From: Limnohabitans sp. Hippo3
GTDB lineage: Bacteria; Pseudomonadota; Gammaproteobacteria; Burkholderiales; Burkholderiaceae_C
Assembly: GCF_003063665.1 (NCBI RefSeq)
Contig: NZ_NESF01000001.1
Span: 372,001 to 436,000 of the forward strand
Length of the DNA: 64,000 nt
Direction of reading: 5' to 3'
The notes beneath the pieces are model-generated. The model was not told where the DNA came from. It worked only from the letters and a program-made list of their open reading frames with translations, and ran no database searches. Positions 22,041-31,893 of this stretch are shown piece after piece. Position 1 is the stretch's first letter, and each line of letters begins with the position of its first letter. The position numbers and the translations under genes are program-made.

Positions 22041-23134
22041 GTGAGGTGTGTGTCCACGGTACGGTGTTCAAGTGCCAGGAACTCGCTCGACTGCATCTCA
22101 TGCAGACGCGAGACGGTACGCGGAAACTCATGCGACATCGGGCCCGAGGTGTACAGCCCTTCGGGGGGCACAGCGGCCGACATGATGAGTTTGACCCGGC
22201 GGTCGTACAGCACGTCGATCAGCCAGGTGAAGCGCCGCGCTTCAGACGCCATGCTGACGGGCATGTGCGGCACGTTGCTCAGCAGCACGGTGTGGTACTG
22301 CGTGGCGATTTCGAGATAATCGTTTTGCGAACGCGGGCCGCCGCAAATGGCCTTGAAGTCAAACCAGACCACATCGCCCGCACGTCGCTTGGCGGTGATT
22401 TCGCGCGCTTCGATGTGCAGCACCGGGTCTTCGTCCGGCCCGGTGGCCAGACGGTTGAAGGCGTCGTTCATCTCGGCATCGGCCTGTTCGCCCAGAGGCG
22501 AGTGGTATAGCTTGACCATCTCGAGCGTTCGGCGGCGGTAATCGGTGCCGTTGTCCACATTGAGCACCTGCATGCGCTGGTTCAGCAAAGCAATCGCGGG
22601 CAAGATGCGGTCGCGGTGCAGACCATCGGGGTACAGGCCATCGGGCTCGAAGTTGGAGGTGGTGACAAAGCCCACGCCGTTGTCGAACAGCGCCACCAGC
22701 AGGCGGTGCAGGATCATGGCATCGGTGATGTCGGCCACGTGAAACTCGTCAAAACAGATCAGCTGGTAACGCTTGGCCATGCGTTTGCCCAGCTCATCGA
22801 GCGGGTTCACCGTGCCCTGGATGGCAGTCAGCTCGCGGTGCACCTCGCGCATGAATTCGTGGAAATGCAGGCGGGTTTTGCGCTCAACCGGCACCGCCGC
22901 AAAAAAGCAGTCCATCAGGAAGCTCTTTCCACGCCCCACCCCGCCAAACATGTAGACCCCCTTGGGGATCTCGGGGCGGCTGAGGAATTTGCCCAGCAAG
23001 CTTGAACGTTTGTTTTGGTAAGCCGCCCACTCCTTGGCGCAGCGCTCCAGCGCCTCGATGGCTCGGAGCTGGGCAGGGTCGCTTTGGTAGCCCCGTTTTT
23101 GGAGTTCTTCTTCGTAAACGGCACGAACGGACAT
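22037..23134 (-). CDS. zapE: ZapE-like AFG1-family ATPase
   Basis: A cell-division-associated ATPase (AFG1/LACE1 family); E. coli ZapE affects Z-ring dynamics under low oxygen or heat. The 365-residue protein has Walker A GGVGRGKS (about 64-71), HFHEFMREVH, Walker B LICFDEFHVADI, sensor ALFDNGVGFVTTSN and the C-terminal FLALEHRTVDT. Length and motifs match the family. It heads the four-gene overlapping set zapE, secreted protein, DUF465-like and helicase. Confidence 0.94.
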   Translation of the reverse strand: MSVRAVYEEELQKRGYQSDPAQLRAIEALERCAKEWAAYQNKRSSLLGKFLSRPEIPKGVYMFGGVGRGKSFLMDCFFAAVPVERKTRLHFHEFMREVHRELTAIQGTVNPLDELGKRMAKRYQLICFDEFHVADITDAMILHRLLVALFDNGVGFVTTSNFEPDGLYPDGLHRDRILPAIALLNQRMQVLNVDNGTDYRRRTLEMVKLYHSPLGEQADAEMNDAFNRLATGPDEDPVLHIEAREITAKRRAGDVVWFDFKAICGGPRSQNDYLEIATQYHTVLLSNVPHMPVSMASEARRFTWLIDVLYDRRVKLIMSAAVPPEGLYTSGPMSHEFPRTVSRLHEMQSSEFLALEHRTVDTHLT

Positions 23135-23160
23135 GGGTGGCTTGCTCTTCGATTCAAAAC

Positions 23161-23186
23161 AAAACCCGGGACCAGGCCCGGGTTTT
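23161..23186 (-). terminator. Terminator after the suc-lpd operon
   Basis: A 10-bp perfect stem AAAACCCGGG/CCCGGGTTTT with a 6-nt loop, followed on the minus strand by GTTTTG. It lies about 60 bp past the lpdA stop and 27 bp before the zapE start, separating the two transcription units. Confidence 0.7.
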
Positions 23187-23246
23187 CAGGGATGCAGAAC
23201 TTTAACCCAACTCACCCGGCGCTGCAGTGCCGGATGCATCAAGGGC

Positions 23247-24674
23247 TCAGAAGTTCAGCGTGCGTTTGTCCACTGCCAAAGCAGCTTCCTTGGTGGCTTC
23301 GCTCAAGGACGGGTGCGCGTGGCAGATGCGGGCAATGTCTTCCGCGCTAGCACGGAATTCCATGGCCACCACCGCCTCGGCGATCAGCTCGGACACCTGG
23401 GGGCCCACCATGTGCACGCCCAGAATTTCGTCGGTTGTGGCATCGGCCAGGAACTTCACCATGCCGGTGGTGTCGCCCAAAGCGCGGGCACGGCCGTTAG
23501 CCAGGAACGGGAAGGTGCCGGCCTTGTACGCTACGCCGTCGGCTTTGAGCTGCTGCTCGGTGCGGCCAACCCAGGCGATTTCAGGGCTGGTGTAGATGAC
23601 CCAAGGAATGGTGTTGAAGTTGACGTGCCCGTGCTGACCGGCAATGCGCTCGGCCACAGCCACACCCTCTTCTTCGGCTTTGTGCGCCAACATCGGGCCA
23701 CGCACCACGTCGCCCACCGCCCAGACGCCAGGCAGGTTGGTTTTGCAGTCAGCGTCCACCACAATCGCGCCACGCTCGTCCAATTGCAGACCCACGGCTT
23801 CGGCGTTCAGGCCAATGGTGTTGGGCACACGGCCGATCGACACGATGAGCTTGTCCGCGTCGAGCACCACCGCTTCGCCTTTGGCATTGGTGTAGTTGAC
23901 GGTCACGCCCTTCTTGCCGTTGACGATCTCGCCGACTTTCACGCCCAGCTCGATCTTCAGGCCTTGTTTGTCAAAGGCCTTCTTGGCTTCCTTGGCGATT
24001 TGCTCGTCCACCGCGCCCAGGAACGTGGGCAGGCCTTCGAGGATGGTCACGTCCGCACCCAGACGACGCCACACAGAGCCCATTTCCAAACCGATCACGC
24101 CCGAGCCGATCAAGGCCAGCTTCTTGGGCACAGCGCCCACGCGCAGCGCGCCGTCGTTCGACAACACATTGACTTCGTCAAACGGGGTGCCAGGCAGCGC
24201 ACGGGCGTTGGAGCCGGTGGCGATGATGACCTGCTTGGCCGTGATGTCCTCTTCGGTCTTGCCCGCCACGTGGATGGTGTAACCGCCTTCAGCCTTGCCA
24301 GCAAAGCTGCCACGACCGTGGAAGAAAGTGACCTTGTTTTTCTTCAGCAGGTACAAGATGCCGTCGTTGTTTTGCTTCACGACGCTGTCCTTGCGGGCAA
24401 TCATCTTGGCCACATCCATCTTCACGTCCTTGGCGGTGATGCCATGCTCTGCGAAATGGTGGTTGGCGTGCTCAAAGTGCTCGCTGGACTGCAACAAGGC
24501 TTTGGAGGGGATGCAACCCACGTTGGTGCAGGTGCCACCGGGGGCTGGACCGCCGGCTGCGTTTTTCCACTCGTCGATACAAGCGACCTGAAAACCGAGT
24601 TGTGCAGCGCGGATGGCTGAGATGTAGCCACCGGGGCCACCACCAATGACGACGACGTCGAATTGTTTGCTCAT
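23247..24674 (-). CDS. lpdA: Dihydrolipoyl dehydrogenase (E3)
   Basis: FAD enzyme that reoxidises dihydrolipoamide in 2-oxoacid dehydrogenase complexes, producing NADH. The 475-residue protein has the FAD-binding GGGPGGY (about 11-17), the redox-active disulfide in [10 protein letters not shown] (Cys 49 and 54), the NAD-site [13 protein letters not shown], and the C-terminal HAHPSLSEA with the catalytic His. It carries no lipoyl domain. It is the last gene of sucA-sucB-lpdA, so it is probably the E3 of 2-oxoglutarate dehydrogenase; use by other complexes is possible. Confidence 0.96.
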   Translation of the reverse strand: MSKQFDVVVIGGGPGGYISAIRAAQLGFQVACIDEWKNAAGGPAPGGTCTNVGCIPSKALLQSSEHFEHANHHFAEHGITAKDVKMDVAKMIARKDSVVKQNNDGILYLLKKNKVTFFHGRGSFAGKAEGGYTIHVAGKTEEDITAKQVIIATGSNARALPGTPFDEVNVLSNDGALRVGAVPKKLALIGSGVIGLEMGSVWRRLGADVTILEGLPTFLGAVDEQIAKEAKKAFDKQGLKIELGVKVGEIVNGKKGVTVNYTNAKGEAVVLDADKLIVSIGRVPNTIGLNAEAVGLQLDERGAIVVDADCKTNLPGVWAVGDVVRGPMLAHKAEEEGVAVAERIAGQHGHVNFNTIPWVIYTSPEIAWVGRTEQQLKADGVAYKAGTFPFLANGRARALGDTTGMVKFLADATTDEILGVHMVGPQVSELIAEAVVAMEFRASAEDIARICHAHPSLSEATKEAALAVDKRTLNF

Positions 24675-24693
24675 GGGAAATGCCTTCTGGATG

Positions 24694-24717
24694 AAAAACG
24701 CCCCCTGGGCAGGGGGC
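24694..24717 (-). terminator. Intra-operon terminator-like hairpin between sucB and lpdA
   Basis: Stem GCCCCCT/AGGGGGC with a 4-nt loop, followed on the minus strand by GTTTTT. It sits in the 60-bp gap between the sucB stop and the lpdA start and should reduce read-through into lpdA. Confidence 0.6.
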
Positions 24718-24734
24718 ATTCAAAACAAGGGGGT

Positions 24735-25991
24735 TTAGATGTCGAACAGCAGGCGGGCTGGGTCTTCCAGCGCTTCCTTCATGGCGACCAGCCCCAAAAC
24801 AGCTTCGCGGCCGTCGATGATGCGGTGGTCGTACGACATGGCGAAGTAGTTCATGGGGCGAACCACGACCTGGCCGTTTTCCACCATGGCGCGGTCTTTG
24901 GTCGCGTGCACGCCCAAAATCGCGGACTGGGGTGGGTTGATGATGGGCGTGGACATCATCGAGCCGAAGGTGCCGCCGTTGGAGATGGAGAACGTACCGC
25001 CGGTCATCTCTTCGATGCCCAGCTTGCCGTCACGGGCCTTCACGCCAAACTCGGCGATCTTTTTCTCGATGTCGGCAAAGCTCATCTGGTCAGCGTTGCG
25101 CAGGATGGGCACCACCAAACCGCGAGGTGAGCCCACCGCGATACCGATGTCGAAGTAGCCGTGGTACACGATGTCGTTGCCGTCCACCGAAGCGTTCAAG
25201 ACCGGGAATTTCTTCAGTGCGTGCACAGCGGCTTTGACGAAGAAGCTCATGAAGCCCAGCTTGACGCCGTGCTCCTTCTCGAAACGCTCTTGCATGCGCT
25301 TGCGCATCTCCATGACCGGGGCCATGTTGATTTCGTTGAAGGTGGTCAGGATGGCGTTGGTCGACTGCGATTGCAGCAAACGCTCGGCCACGCGGGCGCG
25401 CAGACGGGTCATGGGCACGCGCTGCTCTGGGCGGTCGCCCAGATTGACGGCAGGCGCTGACACCTGAGGCAATGCCTTGGTGGGCACACCTGTGGGAATC
25501 ACGGCAGCCGCGGACTTGACACCACCGGCCACAGCGGAGAGCACATCGCCTTTGGTCACGCGGCCATCTTTGCCGGAACCGGCCACCGAGCCAGCGGCCA
25601 GGTGGTTGTCGGCCATCAGCTTGGCAGCGGCAGGCATGGCCACGCCAGCCATGCTGCCACCGGTGGCTGCAGCAGCTGCGGCCACGGGGGCAGCGGCAGG
25701 CGCTGCAACAGCCGCAGCGGCTGGGGCCGCCGCGGCAGCACCGGCCTTGCCTTCGGTGTCGATGCGGGCAATCAGCTGCTCGGCAGTGACGGTGCCGCCA
25801 TCGGCCACGAGGATTTCCGAAATCACGCCAGCGGAAGGCGCTGGCACTTCCAGCACGACCTTGTCGGTTTCGATTTCGATCAGGATTTCATCGGCCGCAA
25901 CGGCTTCGCCGATTTTCTTTTTCCACTGCAGCATGGTGGCTTCGGCCACGGACTCGGAGAGTTGGGGAACTTTGACTTCTACGATCGCCAT
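24735..25991 (-). CDS. sucB: Dihydrolipoyllysine succinyltransferase (E2 of 2-oxoglutarate dehydrogenase)
   Basis: Transfers the succinyl group from E1 to CoA. The 418-residue protein has an N-terminal lipoyl domain with the lipoylated Lys in [12 protein letters not shown] (about 44), an Ala/Pro-rich linker (about 80-115), a peripheral subunit-binding domain (about 116-155, [14 protein letters not shown]) and the catalytic domain ending in [12 protein letters not shown] (His about 389, Asp about 393). It lies between sucA and lpdA. Confidence 0.96.
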   Translation of the reverse strand: MAIVEVKVPQLSESVAEATMLQWKKKIGEAVAADEILIEIETDKVVLEVPAPSAGVISEILVADGGTVTAEQLIARIDTEGKAGAAAAAPAAAAVAAPAAAPVAAAAAATGGSMAGVAMPAAAKLMADNHLAAGSVAGSGKDGRVTKGDVLSAVAGGVKSAAAVIPTGVPTKALPQVSAPAVNLGDRPEQRVPMTRLRARVAERLLQSQSTNAILTTFNEINMAPVMEMRKRMQERFEKEHGVKLGFMSFFVKAAVHALKKFPVLNASVDGNDIVYHGYFDIGIAVGSPRGLVVPILRNADQMSFADIEKKIAEFGVKARDGKLGIEEMTGGTFSISNGGTFGSMMSTPIINPPQSAILGVHATKDRAMVENGQVVVRPMNYFAMSYDHRIIDGREAVLGLVAMKEALEDPARLLFDI

Positions 25992-26031
25992 GTTGAATTC
26001 TCTTTAAAAGTTAAACGCCGGTTTGTTTGGA

Positions 26032-28899
26032 TCACTTGGTCAGCACGAAGCCCTTGAGCTTCGCGAAAGCCGCCTCGATGAGGGCTTTTTGCTGGTCCTG
26101 GTGCAGGTGTGAATAACCCACCGCAGGCGAAGCCGACGCAGCGCGACCGGCATAACCGAGCTTCTGACCACCTTGCATGTTCTCGTGGATGTTGTGCTGG
26201 ATGAAGAACCAGGCACCCTGGTTCTGTGGCTCGTCCTGGCACCACACGATGTCGGTGGCGTTGGGGTACTTTTTGATCTCTGCAGCGAAAGCCTTGTGTG
26301 GGAAGGGGTAGAGCTGCTCCAGACGGATGATGGCCACGTCGTCGATGCCCTTGGCCTCGCGGTGCTTGACCAGGTCGTAATAGACCTTGCCCGAGCAAGC
26401 GATCACGCGCTTGACCTTGTCGGCCTTGATGTCCCGGGTTTCACCGATGACGGTCTGGAAACTGCCTTTGGTGAATTCGGACACCGGGCTGGTGGCGTCC
26501 TTGTTGCGCAGCAGCGATTTGGGCGTGAAGATGACCAAAGGCTTGCGCAGATCGCGCACCATCTGGCGACGCAGCACATGGAAGATCTGGCTGGCCGTGG
26601 TGGGCTGCACCAGCTGCATGTTGGTGTCGGCCGCGAGTTGCATGAAGCGCTCAACACGGGCCGAGCTATGCTCGGGGCCCTGGCCTTCGTAGCCGTGCGG
26701 CAGCATCAGGGTGATGCCGTTGACACGGCCCCACTTGACTTCGCCCGAAGCAATAAACTGGTCGATCACCACCTGCGCACCGTTGGCGAAGTCGCCGAAC
26801 TGGGCTTCCCAGATCACCAGGGTGTTGGGGTCGTTGGAGGCGTAGCCGTATTCATAGGCCAGCACGGCCTCTTCCGACAGGATCGAGTCGATGACGACAA
26901 ACGGGGCCTGCTTGTCCGAGACGTTTTGCAGGGCGACGTAAGTGCCGGTGTCCCATTTCTCACGCTTTTGATCGTGAATGACCGCGTGGCGGTGTGTGAA
27001 CGTGCCGCGGCCGCAGTCTTCGCCGGACAGACGCACGGGGTAGCCACTGGCGACCAAGGAGGCAAAAGCCATGTGCTCGCCCATGCCCCAGTCCACGGGA
27101 ATCTCGCCTCGGCCCATGGCCGCGCGGTCGTCATAGACCTTCTTGACCAGCTGGTGCGGGGTGACCGATTCGGGGATGGTCGAGATTTTCTCGGCCAGAC
27201 GCTTCCAGTCGGCCAAAGGAATGGAAGTGTCGCCTGCATCGGTCCACTTCTTGCCCATGAAGGGCGCCCAGTTCACGGTGAATTGGGTCTTGATGTTGGT
27301 CAACACGGGCTCGGTCGTGTTCTTGCCAGCGTCCAGTGCAGCGCGGTAGGCCTTGGCCATGTCGTCGCCCAGGGTCTCACCCAGGCCTTGTGTGGCCAGC
27401 TTGTCGGCAAACAGCTTGCGCGTGCCGGGGTGGGTCGCGATCTTTTTGTACATCAGCGGCTGGGTCAGCGCAGGGGTGTCCTGCTCGTTGTGGCCCAGTT
27501 TGCGGAAGCACACCACGTCCAACACCACGTCCTTGCGGAAGGTCATGCGGTACTCCAGGGCCAGCTGGGTAGCGAGCACCACGGTTTCCGGATCGTCACC
27601 GTTGACGTGCAGCACAGGCGCTTCGACCATCTTGACGATGTCGGTGCAGAACACGCTCGAGCGCATGTCGCGAGGGTCTGAGGTGGTGAAACCGATCTGG
27701 TTGTTGATGATGATGTGCACCGTGCCACCTGTGGAATAACCACGGGTTTGCGCGAGCGCAAAAGTTTCCTGGTTCACGCCCTGGCCACCGAACGCGGCGT
27801 CGCCATGAACCAGCACGGGCAGCACTTGCTTGCCCAGCGGGTCGTTGCGGCGGTCCATGCGGGCACGCACCGAGCCTTCGACCACGGGGTTCACGATTTC
27901 CAGGTGCGAGGGGTTGAACGCCAGCGACAGGTGGACCGGGCCACCGGGGGTGTTCACGTCCGAGCTGAAACCCTGGTGGTATTTCACGTCACCCGCAGGC
28001 AGGTCTTCGGGGGCGGTGTGGTCGAATTCGGCAAACAGGTCCGCAGGCAACTTGCCCATGGTGTTGACCAGCACGTTCAAGCGGCCGCGGTGGGCCATGC
28101 CGATCACGACTTCCTGCACGCCTTGCGCGCCAGCGGACTGAATCAGTTCGTCCATCGCTGCGATGAAGCTTTCGCCGCCTTCGAGCGAGAAACGCTTCTG
28201 GCCCACGTATTTGGTGTGCAAATAGCGCTCCAGACCTTCGGCAGCCGTCAGGCGGTCGAGGATCTGCTTTTTCTTCTCAGCGCCGAAATTCGGTTTGCTG
28301 CGGATGCTTTCGAGCTTTTGCTGCCACCAGCGCTTTTCGGCCTGCTCGGTGGTGTACATGTACTCAGCCCCCAGCGTGCCGCAATAGGTCTCGCGCAGCG
28401 CATTGAGCAGCTCGCGCAGTGGCATGTTGTTCTTGCCAAAGAAGGTGTTGCTGGTGTCGAACACGGTTTCCTGGTCGGCATCGGTGAAGCCGTAGAAAGC
28501 GGGGTCGAGGTCAGGGATGTTGGGGCGCTCGGTGCGCTTCAGAGGGTCTAGGTCGGCCCAGCGCTGGCCCACGTTGCGGTAGGCGGCGATCAGCTGTTGA
28601 ACGGCGGTGCGCTTGCGGCCCATTTCAACGTTTTCGCTGGCCATGACCACTTTGGTGCCACCGGCTTTGGCGCGTTCGGCGAAAGCGTTGATGACAGGCA
28701 GGTGGGGCACGTCTTTGGCGTTGGAGCCGTCGACGGCGGGAACGTGCTGGAGTGCGTCGAAGTACTCGCGCCAGGAGTCGGGCACGCTGCCTGGGTTGGC
28801 CAGGTAGTTCTCGTACATCTCTTCGACGTACGGGCCGTTACCTCCGAAAAGGTGGGTGTTGCCTGAATAGGCAGCGTAGACGGAATTAGTCTCGCTCAT
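26032..28899 (-). CDS. sucA: 2-oxoglutarate dehydrogenase E1 component
   Basis: Thiamine-diphosphate enzyme of the TCA cycle that decarboxylates 2-oxoglutarate and loads succinyl onto the E2 lipoyl group. The 955-residue protein has the N-terminal helix that binds E2 (GNGPYVEEMYENYLANPGS), the HRGRLNVLVN segment, the ThDP site with GDAAFGGQGV and the distal motif IIINNQIGFTTSDP, and the C-terminal transketolase-like half with LPHGYEGQGPEHSSAR. GGAGG lies 10 nt before the ATG. The 227-bp gap upstream (28900-29126) holds the prpE terminator; I could not assign a clear promoter in it. Confidence 0.97.
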   Translation of the reverse strand: MSETNSVYAAYSGNTHLFGGNGPYVEEMYENYLANPGSVPDSWREYFDALQHVPAVDGSNAKDVPHLPVINAFAERAKAGGTKVVMASENVEMGRKRTAVQQLIAAYRNVGQRWADLDPLKRTERPNIPDLDPAFYGFTDADQETVFDTSNTFFGKNNMPLRELLNALRETYCGTLGAEYMYTTEQAEKRWWQQKLESIRSKPNFGAEKKKQILDRLTAAEGLERYLHTKYVGQKRFSLEGGESFIAAMDELIQSAGAQGVQEVVIGMAHRGRLNVLVNTMGKLPADLFAEFDHTAPEDLPAGDVKYHQGFSSDVNTPGGPVHLSLAFNPSHLEIVNPVVEGSVRARMDRRNDPLGKQVLPVLVHGDAAFGGQGVNQETFALAQTRGYSTGGTVHIIINNQIGFTTSDPRDMRSSVFCTDIVKMVEAPVLHVNGDDPETVVLATQLALEYRMTFRKDVVLDVVCFRKLGHNEQDTPALTQPLMYKKIATHPGTRKLFADKLATQGLGETLGDDMAKAYRAALDAGKNTTEPVLTNIKTQFTVNWAPFMGKKWTDAGDTSIPLADWKRLAEKISTIPESVTPHQLVKKVYDDRAAMGRGEIPVDWGMGEHMAFASLVASGYPVRLSGEDCGRGTFTHRHAVIHDQKREKWDTGTYVALQNVSDKQAPFVVIDSILSEEAVLAYEYGYASNDPNTLVIWEAQFGDFANGAQVVIDQFIASGEVKWGRVNGITLMLPHGYEGQGPEHSSARVERFMQLAADTNMQLVQPTTASQIFHVLRRQMVRDLRKPLVIFTPKSLLRNKDATSPVSEFTKGSFQTVIGETRDIKADKVKRVIACSGKVYYDLVKHREAKGIDDVAIIRLEQLYPFPHKAFAAEIKKYPNATDIVWCQDEPQNQGAWFFIQHNIHENMQGGQKLGYAGRAASASPAVGYSHLHQDQQKALIEAAFAKLKGFVLTK

Positions 28900-29091
28900 G
28901 TTTCGCTGACCTCCGTTCCCCTCTGGGAAACATTAGTTGGTTGAGAATTACCTTCCGCGACACGGCTGAACCGGTTGGCGGATGCGACTGTGGCAGGGGA
29001 AGGGCCTGAGTACAACGCGCATTGTGCCACGGCTTGTCCGATACCAAACTTACAGCGGCACGGAACCCGACGGGTGGAAGGCGATTGGGAT

Positions 29092-29118
29092 AAAAAAAGA
29101 CCCCGCCAAAGCGGGGTC
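29092..29118 (-). terminator. Terminator of prpE
   Basis: Stem GACCCCGC/GCGGGGTC with a 4-nt loop followed on the minus strand by seven T. It begins 8 bp after the prpE stop, a textbook rho-independent terminator. Confidence 0.85.
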
Positions 29119-29126
29119 AGGGTGCA

Positions 29127-31025
29127 TCAGCCTTTGACCAGGTCCACGATCTGCTGCAATGCGGCGGGATCGTCCATGGTGGTCAGGTCGCCCGGGTCGC
29201 GCCCCTCGGCCACGGCCTGGATGGCACGGCGCAGCAGCTTGCCGCTGCGCGTCTTGGGCAAAGCCGAGACGAAGAACACGCGCGAGGGTCGGGCCACCGC
29301 GCCCAGCTGCGAGTCCACCACCTTCATGACTTCGCCTTCGAGCTTCAGGCGCGCTGCCGCGTCCGTCAGGCCCGAGGTGTCCTTGGCAATCGCAAAGGCC
29401 ATGGCCACCTGCCCCTTGAGCTGGTCGGCCACACCCACCACCGCCACCTCGGCCACATTGGGGTGGCTGGAGATGCTTTCCTCGATCTCGCGGGTGCCCA
29501 AGCGGTGACCGGCCACGTTGATCACGTCGTCGGTACGGCCCAAGATGAAGTAATAACCATCTTCGTCACGCACCGCCCAATCGAAGGTGCTGTAGACCAC
29601 CTTATTGGGCACGGTCTTCCAGTAGGTCTTGACAAAACGCTCGTCGTCACCCCAGATGGTCTGCAGGTTGCCGGGGGGCAAGGGGCCTTCGATGGTCAAT
29701 ACGCCCTTCTGGTTGGCGCCCGTCAACTCTTCGCCCGTCTGGTCGTCGACCAGTTTGACGTTGTAGCCGTAAATCGCCTTGCCGGGCGAGCCAAACTTGC
29801 TCGGCGCTTTTTCCACGCCGTTGCAAATGCTCAAAATCGGCCAGCCAGTTTCGGTCTGCCAGTAGTTGTCGATGATGGCCTTGCCGTTCAGGCCTTCGGA
29901 AATCCACTTGGCAGTCGGCTCGTCCAGCGGCTCACCCGCCAGGAACAGCGCCTGCAGGCTGGACAGGTCGTACTTGGTGAGCAAGGCCGGATCCTGCTTT
30001 TTGAGCACCCGGATGGCCGTGGGGGCGCTGAACATGACCTGGACTTTGTACTTCTCGACCAGGCTCCACCAGATGCCGCCATCCGGGCGGATGGGCAGGC
30101 CTTCATAAAGGATGGTGGCCATGCCGCCAATCAGTGGGCCGTAGATGATGTAGCTGTGGCCCACCACCCAGCCGATGTCGCTGGTGCAGAAAAAGGTGCC
30201 ACCCGGCTTACCTTCAAAGATGTTGGGAATGCTGGCGGCCAGGGCCACGGTGTAGCCCCCGGTGTCGCGTTGCACGCCCTTGGGCTTGCCGGTGGTGCCC
30301 GAGGTGTAGAGCGTGTAGCTGGGGTGGGTGGATTCGACCCAGACGCAGGGCACGACCGCATCCATGTGCTTGCCCCGTTCGGTGGCGTAGTCCACATCGC
30401 GGCCGGGCACAGGTGTGAACGGTGCCAGATGGCGGTCCACCATGACCACCTTGGCCGGCTTGTGGGCGGACAGCTTGATCGCTTCGTCGAGCAGCGGCTT
30501 GTAGGGCACGCCCTTGCCGCCGCGCGAACCCGCATCGGCGCTGATGATCACCTTGGGAGAAGCGTCTTCAATACGCGTGGCCAGCGAGTGCGAAGCAAAA
30601 CCGCCAAACACCACCGAGTGGATCGCCCCCAGGCGCACGCAAGCGAGCATGGCAAAAGCCGCCTCGGCGATCATGGGCATGTAAATCAGCACGCGGTCGC
30701 CCTTGACCACACCCAGGTCTTGCAAGATGGCGGCCATGCGCTGCACTTCGGCGTGCAGCTCGCGGAAGGTGTAGGTTTTTTCCTGATCGGTCTCGGTCGA
30801 GACGAAGATCAGAGCGGGCTGGTCGGCGCGCTCGGCCAGGTGGCGGTCGACTGCGTTGTGGCACAGGTTGGTCTGCCCCCCCACAAACCACTTGGCAAAG
30901 GGTGGGTTGCTGTAGTCGCAAATTTGCTGCGGCGGGACCTTCCAGTCCACCAGTTTGGCCTGCTCGGCCCAGAAAGCGTCGCGGTCGTTGATCGAGCGTG
31001 CGTGAAAGTCAGCAAAGCTGCCCAT
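29127..31025 (-). CDS. prpE: Propionyl-CoA synthetase (acyl-CoA synthetase PrpE)
   Basis: An ATP-dependent, AMP-forming ligase that activates short-chain acids, most likely propionate, to acyl-CoA. The 632-residue protein matches PrpE in length. It has the N-terminal acetyl-CoA-synthetase-like domain, the P-loop TSGTTGKPKG (about 241-250), the WQTETGWP motif and the C-terminal KTRSGKLLRR whose Lys (about 596) is the catalytic, acetylation-regulated residue. An AGGAG precedes the ATG at 31025; a longer frame to 31148 is not supported. It appears monocistronic, with its own terminator. Acetate or related acids cannot be excluded as substrates. Confidence 0.9.
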   Translation of the reverse strand: MGSFADFHARSINDRDAFWAEQAKLVDWKVPPQQICDYSNPPFAKWFVGGQTNLCHNAVDRHLAERADQPALIFVSTETDQEKTYTFRELHAEVQRMAAILQDLGVVKGDRVLIYMPMIAEAAFAMLACVRLGAIHSVVFGGFASHSLATRIEDASPKVIISADAGSRGGKGVPYKPLLDEAIKLSAHKPAKVVMVDRHLAPFTPVPGRDVDYATERGKHMDAVVPCVWVESTHPSYTLYTSGTTGKPKGVQRDTGGYTVALAASIPNIFEGKPGGTFFCTSDIGWVVGHSYIIYGPLIGGMATILYEGLPIRPDGGIWWSLVEKYKVQVMFSAPTAIRVLKKQDPALLTKYDLSSLQALFLAGEPLDEPTAKWISEGLNGKAIIDNYWQTETGWPILSICNGVEKAPSKFGSPGKAIYGYNVKLVDDQTGEELTGANQKGVLTIEGPLPPGNLQTIWGDDERFVKTYWKTVPNKVVYSTFDWAVRDEDGYYFILGRTDDVINVAGHRLGTREIEESISSHPNVAEVAVVGVADQLKGQVAMAFAIAKDTSGLTDAAARLKLEGEVMKVVDSQLGAVARPSRVFFVSALPKTRSGKLLRRAIQAVAEGRDPGDLTTMDDPAALQQIVDLVKG

Positions 31026-31050
31026 GAAAGTCTCCTGAATGCCGGCCAAA

Positions 31051-31101
31051 TGAATTCCCGGAGGGTGTGCCAGCCCCGTGACGGACACCCTTCTGAATTC
31101 A
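31051..31101 (-). repeat. Long inverted repeat in the prpE leader
   Basis: Arms TGAATTC plus AGGGTGT pair with ACACCCT plus GAATTCA, separated by 3-4 unpaired bases per side and a 16-nt loop. The element ends 26 bp before the prpE ATG. AT-rich sequence resembling a -10 (CATAATTAT, 31101-31109) overlaps its outer edge. It could be an operator or an mRNA leader hairpin. Confidence 0.5.
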
Positions 31102-31201
31102 TAATTATGAGCAAGGGACTTGCAACAAGCTGACTTCAAGCCCCGCAAGGTTCAGCGCACAGCAGGCACCTGACGGGGTGCCCGCCCATGCGCCTGAAGG
31201 T

Positions 31202-31807
31202 TCACTTGAAGAGGGTTTGCAGCAGCTTGAAATCCGGGTGTTCGGCGGTGCGAACCCACTCGAATGCCACCATCTCGGCGGTCACCAGTTCGGCCCCTGC
31301 CCCGGCCAAACGGTCATACGCGGCGTCGCGGTTACGCTCGGTGCGCGAGCTGCAGGCATCGGTCACCACCCACACCTCGAATTCGTCTTCCAGCAGATCG
31401 AGCGCGGTCTGCAGCAGGCAAATGTGCGCCTCGCACCCGGCCAGCACGATGGTCTTGCGCGGCTCAGCCCCGGGCTGGGGCTTTTGCAGGTGACGCGGCA
31501 AGCTGCGGGCGTTGCCGCGCGGGGCCTGCACCGGCACGGGCTGCAGCCATTCGCCCAAGCCTTCTTCAACGGCGCTGAACTGCATCTTGGCCAGCACCTG
31601 GCGGCAGTGGCTGCGGATTTCGGGCGGCATCTCGCCCAAACGCGAGGGGTTTTGCTCGGTGCCCCAGGTGGGCACTTCCAGCGCCTGCGCCAAGGTGGCC
31701 AGGCGTGCCGCGTTGGCCCAGACGGCATCGGCGTCCAGCATCGCGGGCTTCAGGCGGGCCTGAAAATCCACCAGCACCAACTGGCTTTCATCTGCATCGA
31801 TCAACAT
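31202..31807 (-). CDS. Isochorismatase-family cysteine hydrolase
   Basis: A 201-residue protein of the isochorismatase superfamily, closest in pattern to the ISOC1/YcaC-like group rather than nicotinamidases. The Asp-Lys-Cys triad is present: Asp in LVLVDFQARL (about 14), Lys in VLAKMQFSA (about 74) and Cys in GCEAHICLLQTA (about 130). VTDACSSR follows. The ATG at 31807 opens directly on the first strand; the frame extends to 31903 but would overlap the divergent gene. The substrate is unknown. It lies 176 bp upstream of prpE. Confidence 0.85.
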   Translation of the reverse strand: MLIDADESQLVLVDFQARLKPAMLDADAVWANAARLATLAQALEVPTWGTEQNPSRLGEMPPEIRSHCRQVLAKMQFSAVEEGLGEWLQPVPVQAPRGNARSLPRHLQKPQPGAEPRKTIVLAGCEAHICLLQTALDLLEDEFEVWVVTDACSSRTERNRDAAYDRLAGAGAELVTAEMVAFEWVRTAEHPDFKLLQTLFK

Positions 31808-31893
31808 AAAGACTCCCAAAACGTCAGCCGCGATTGTCGCAGGCGCGGGCAGGCATCCGTTATGCTCAGCGGCAAGCTTTGATCTGAAAAAAA

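Noticed and set aside
28980-29040. A GG/GC pattern on the minus strand upstream of sucA that recalls a sigma-54 promoter (TGGCAC)
   Set aside because: The GC pair is two bases too close to the GG pair for a -24/-12 promoter.
31202-31807. Apparent loss of the catalytic Lys in the cysteine hydrolase (TEQNPSRLG where relatives have TEQYPKGLG)
   Set aside because: The triad Lys of this subgroup lies later, in the AKMQFSA segment, where it is present.
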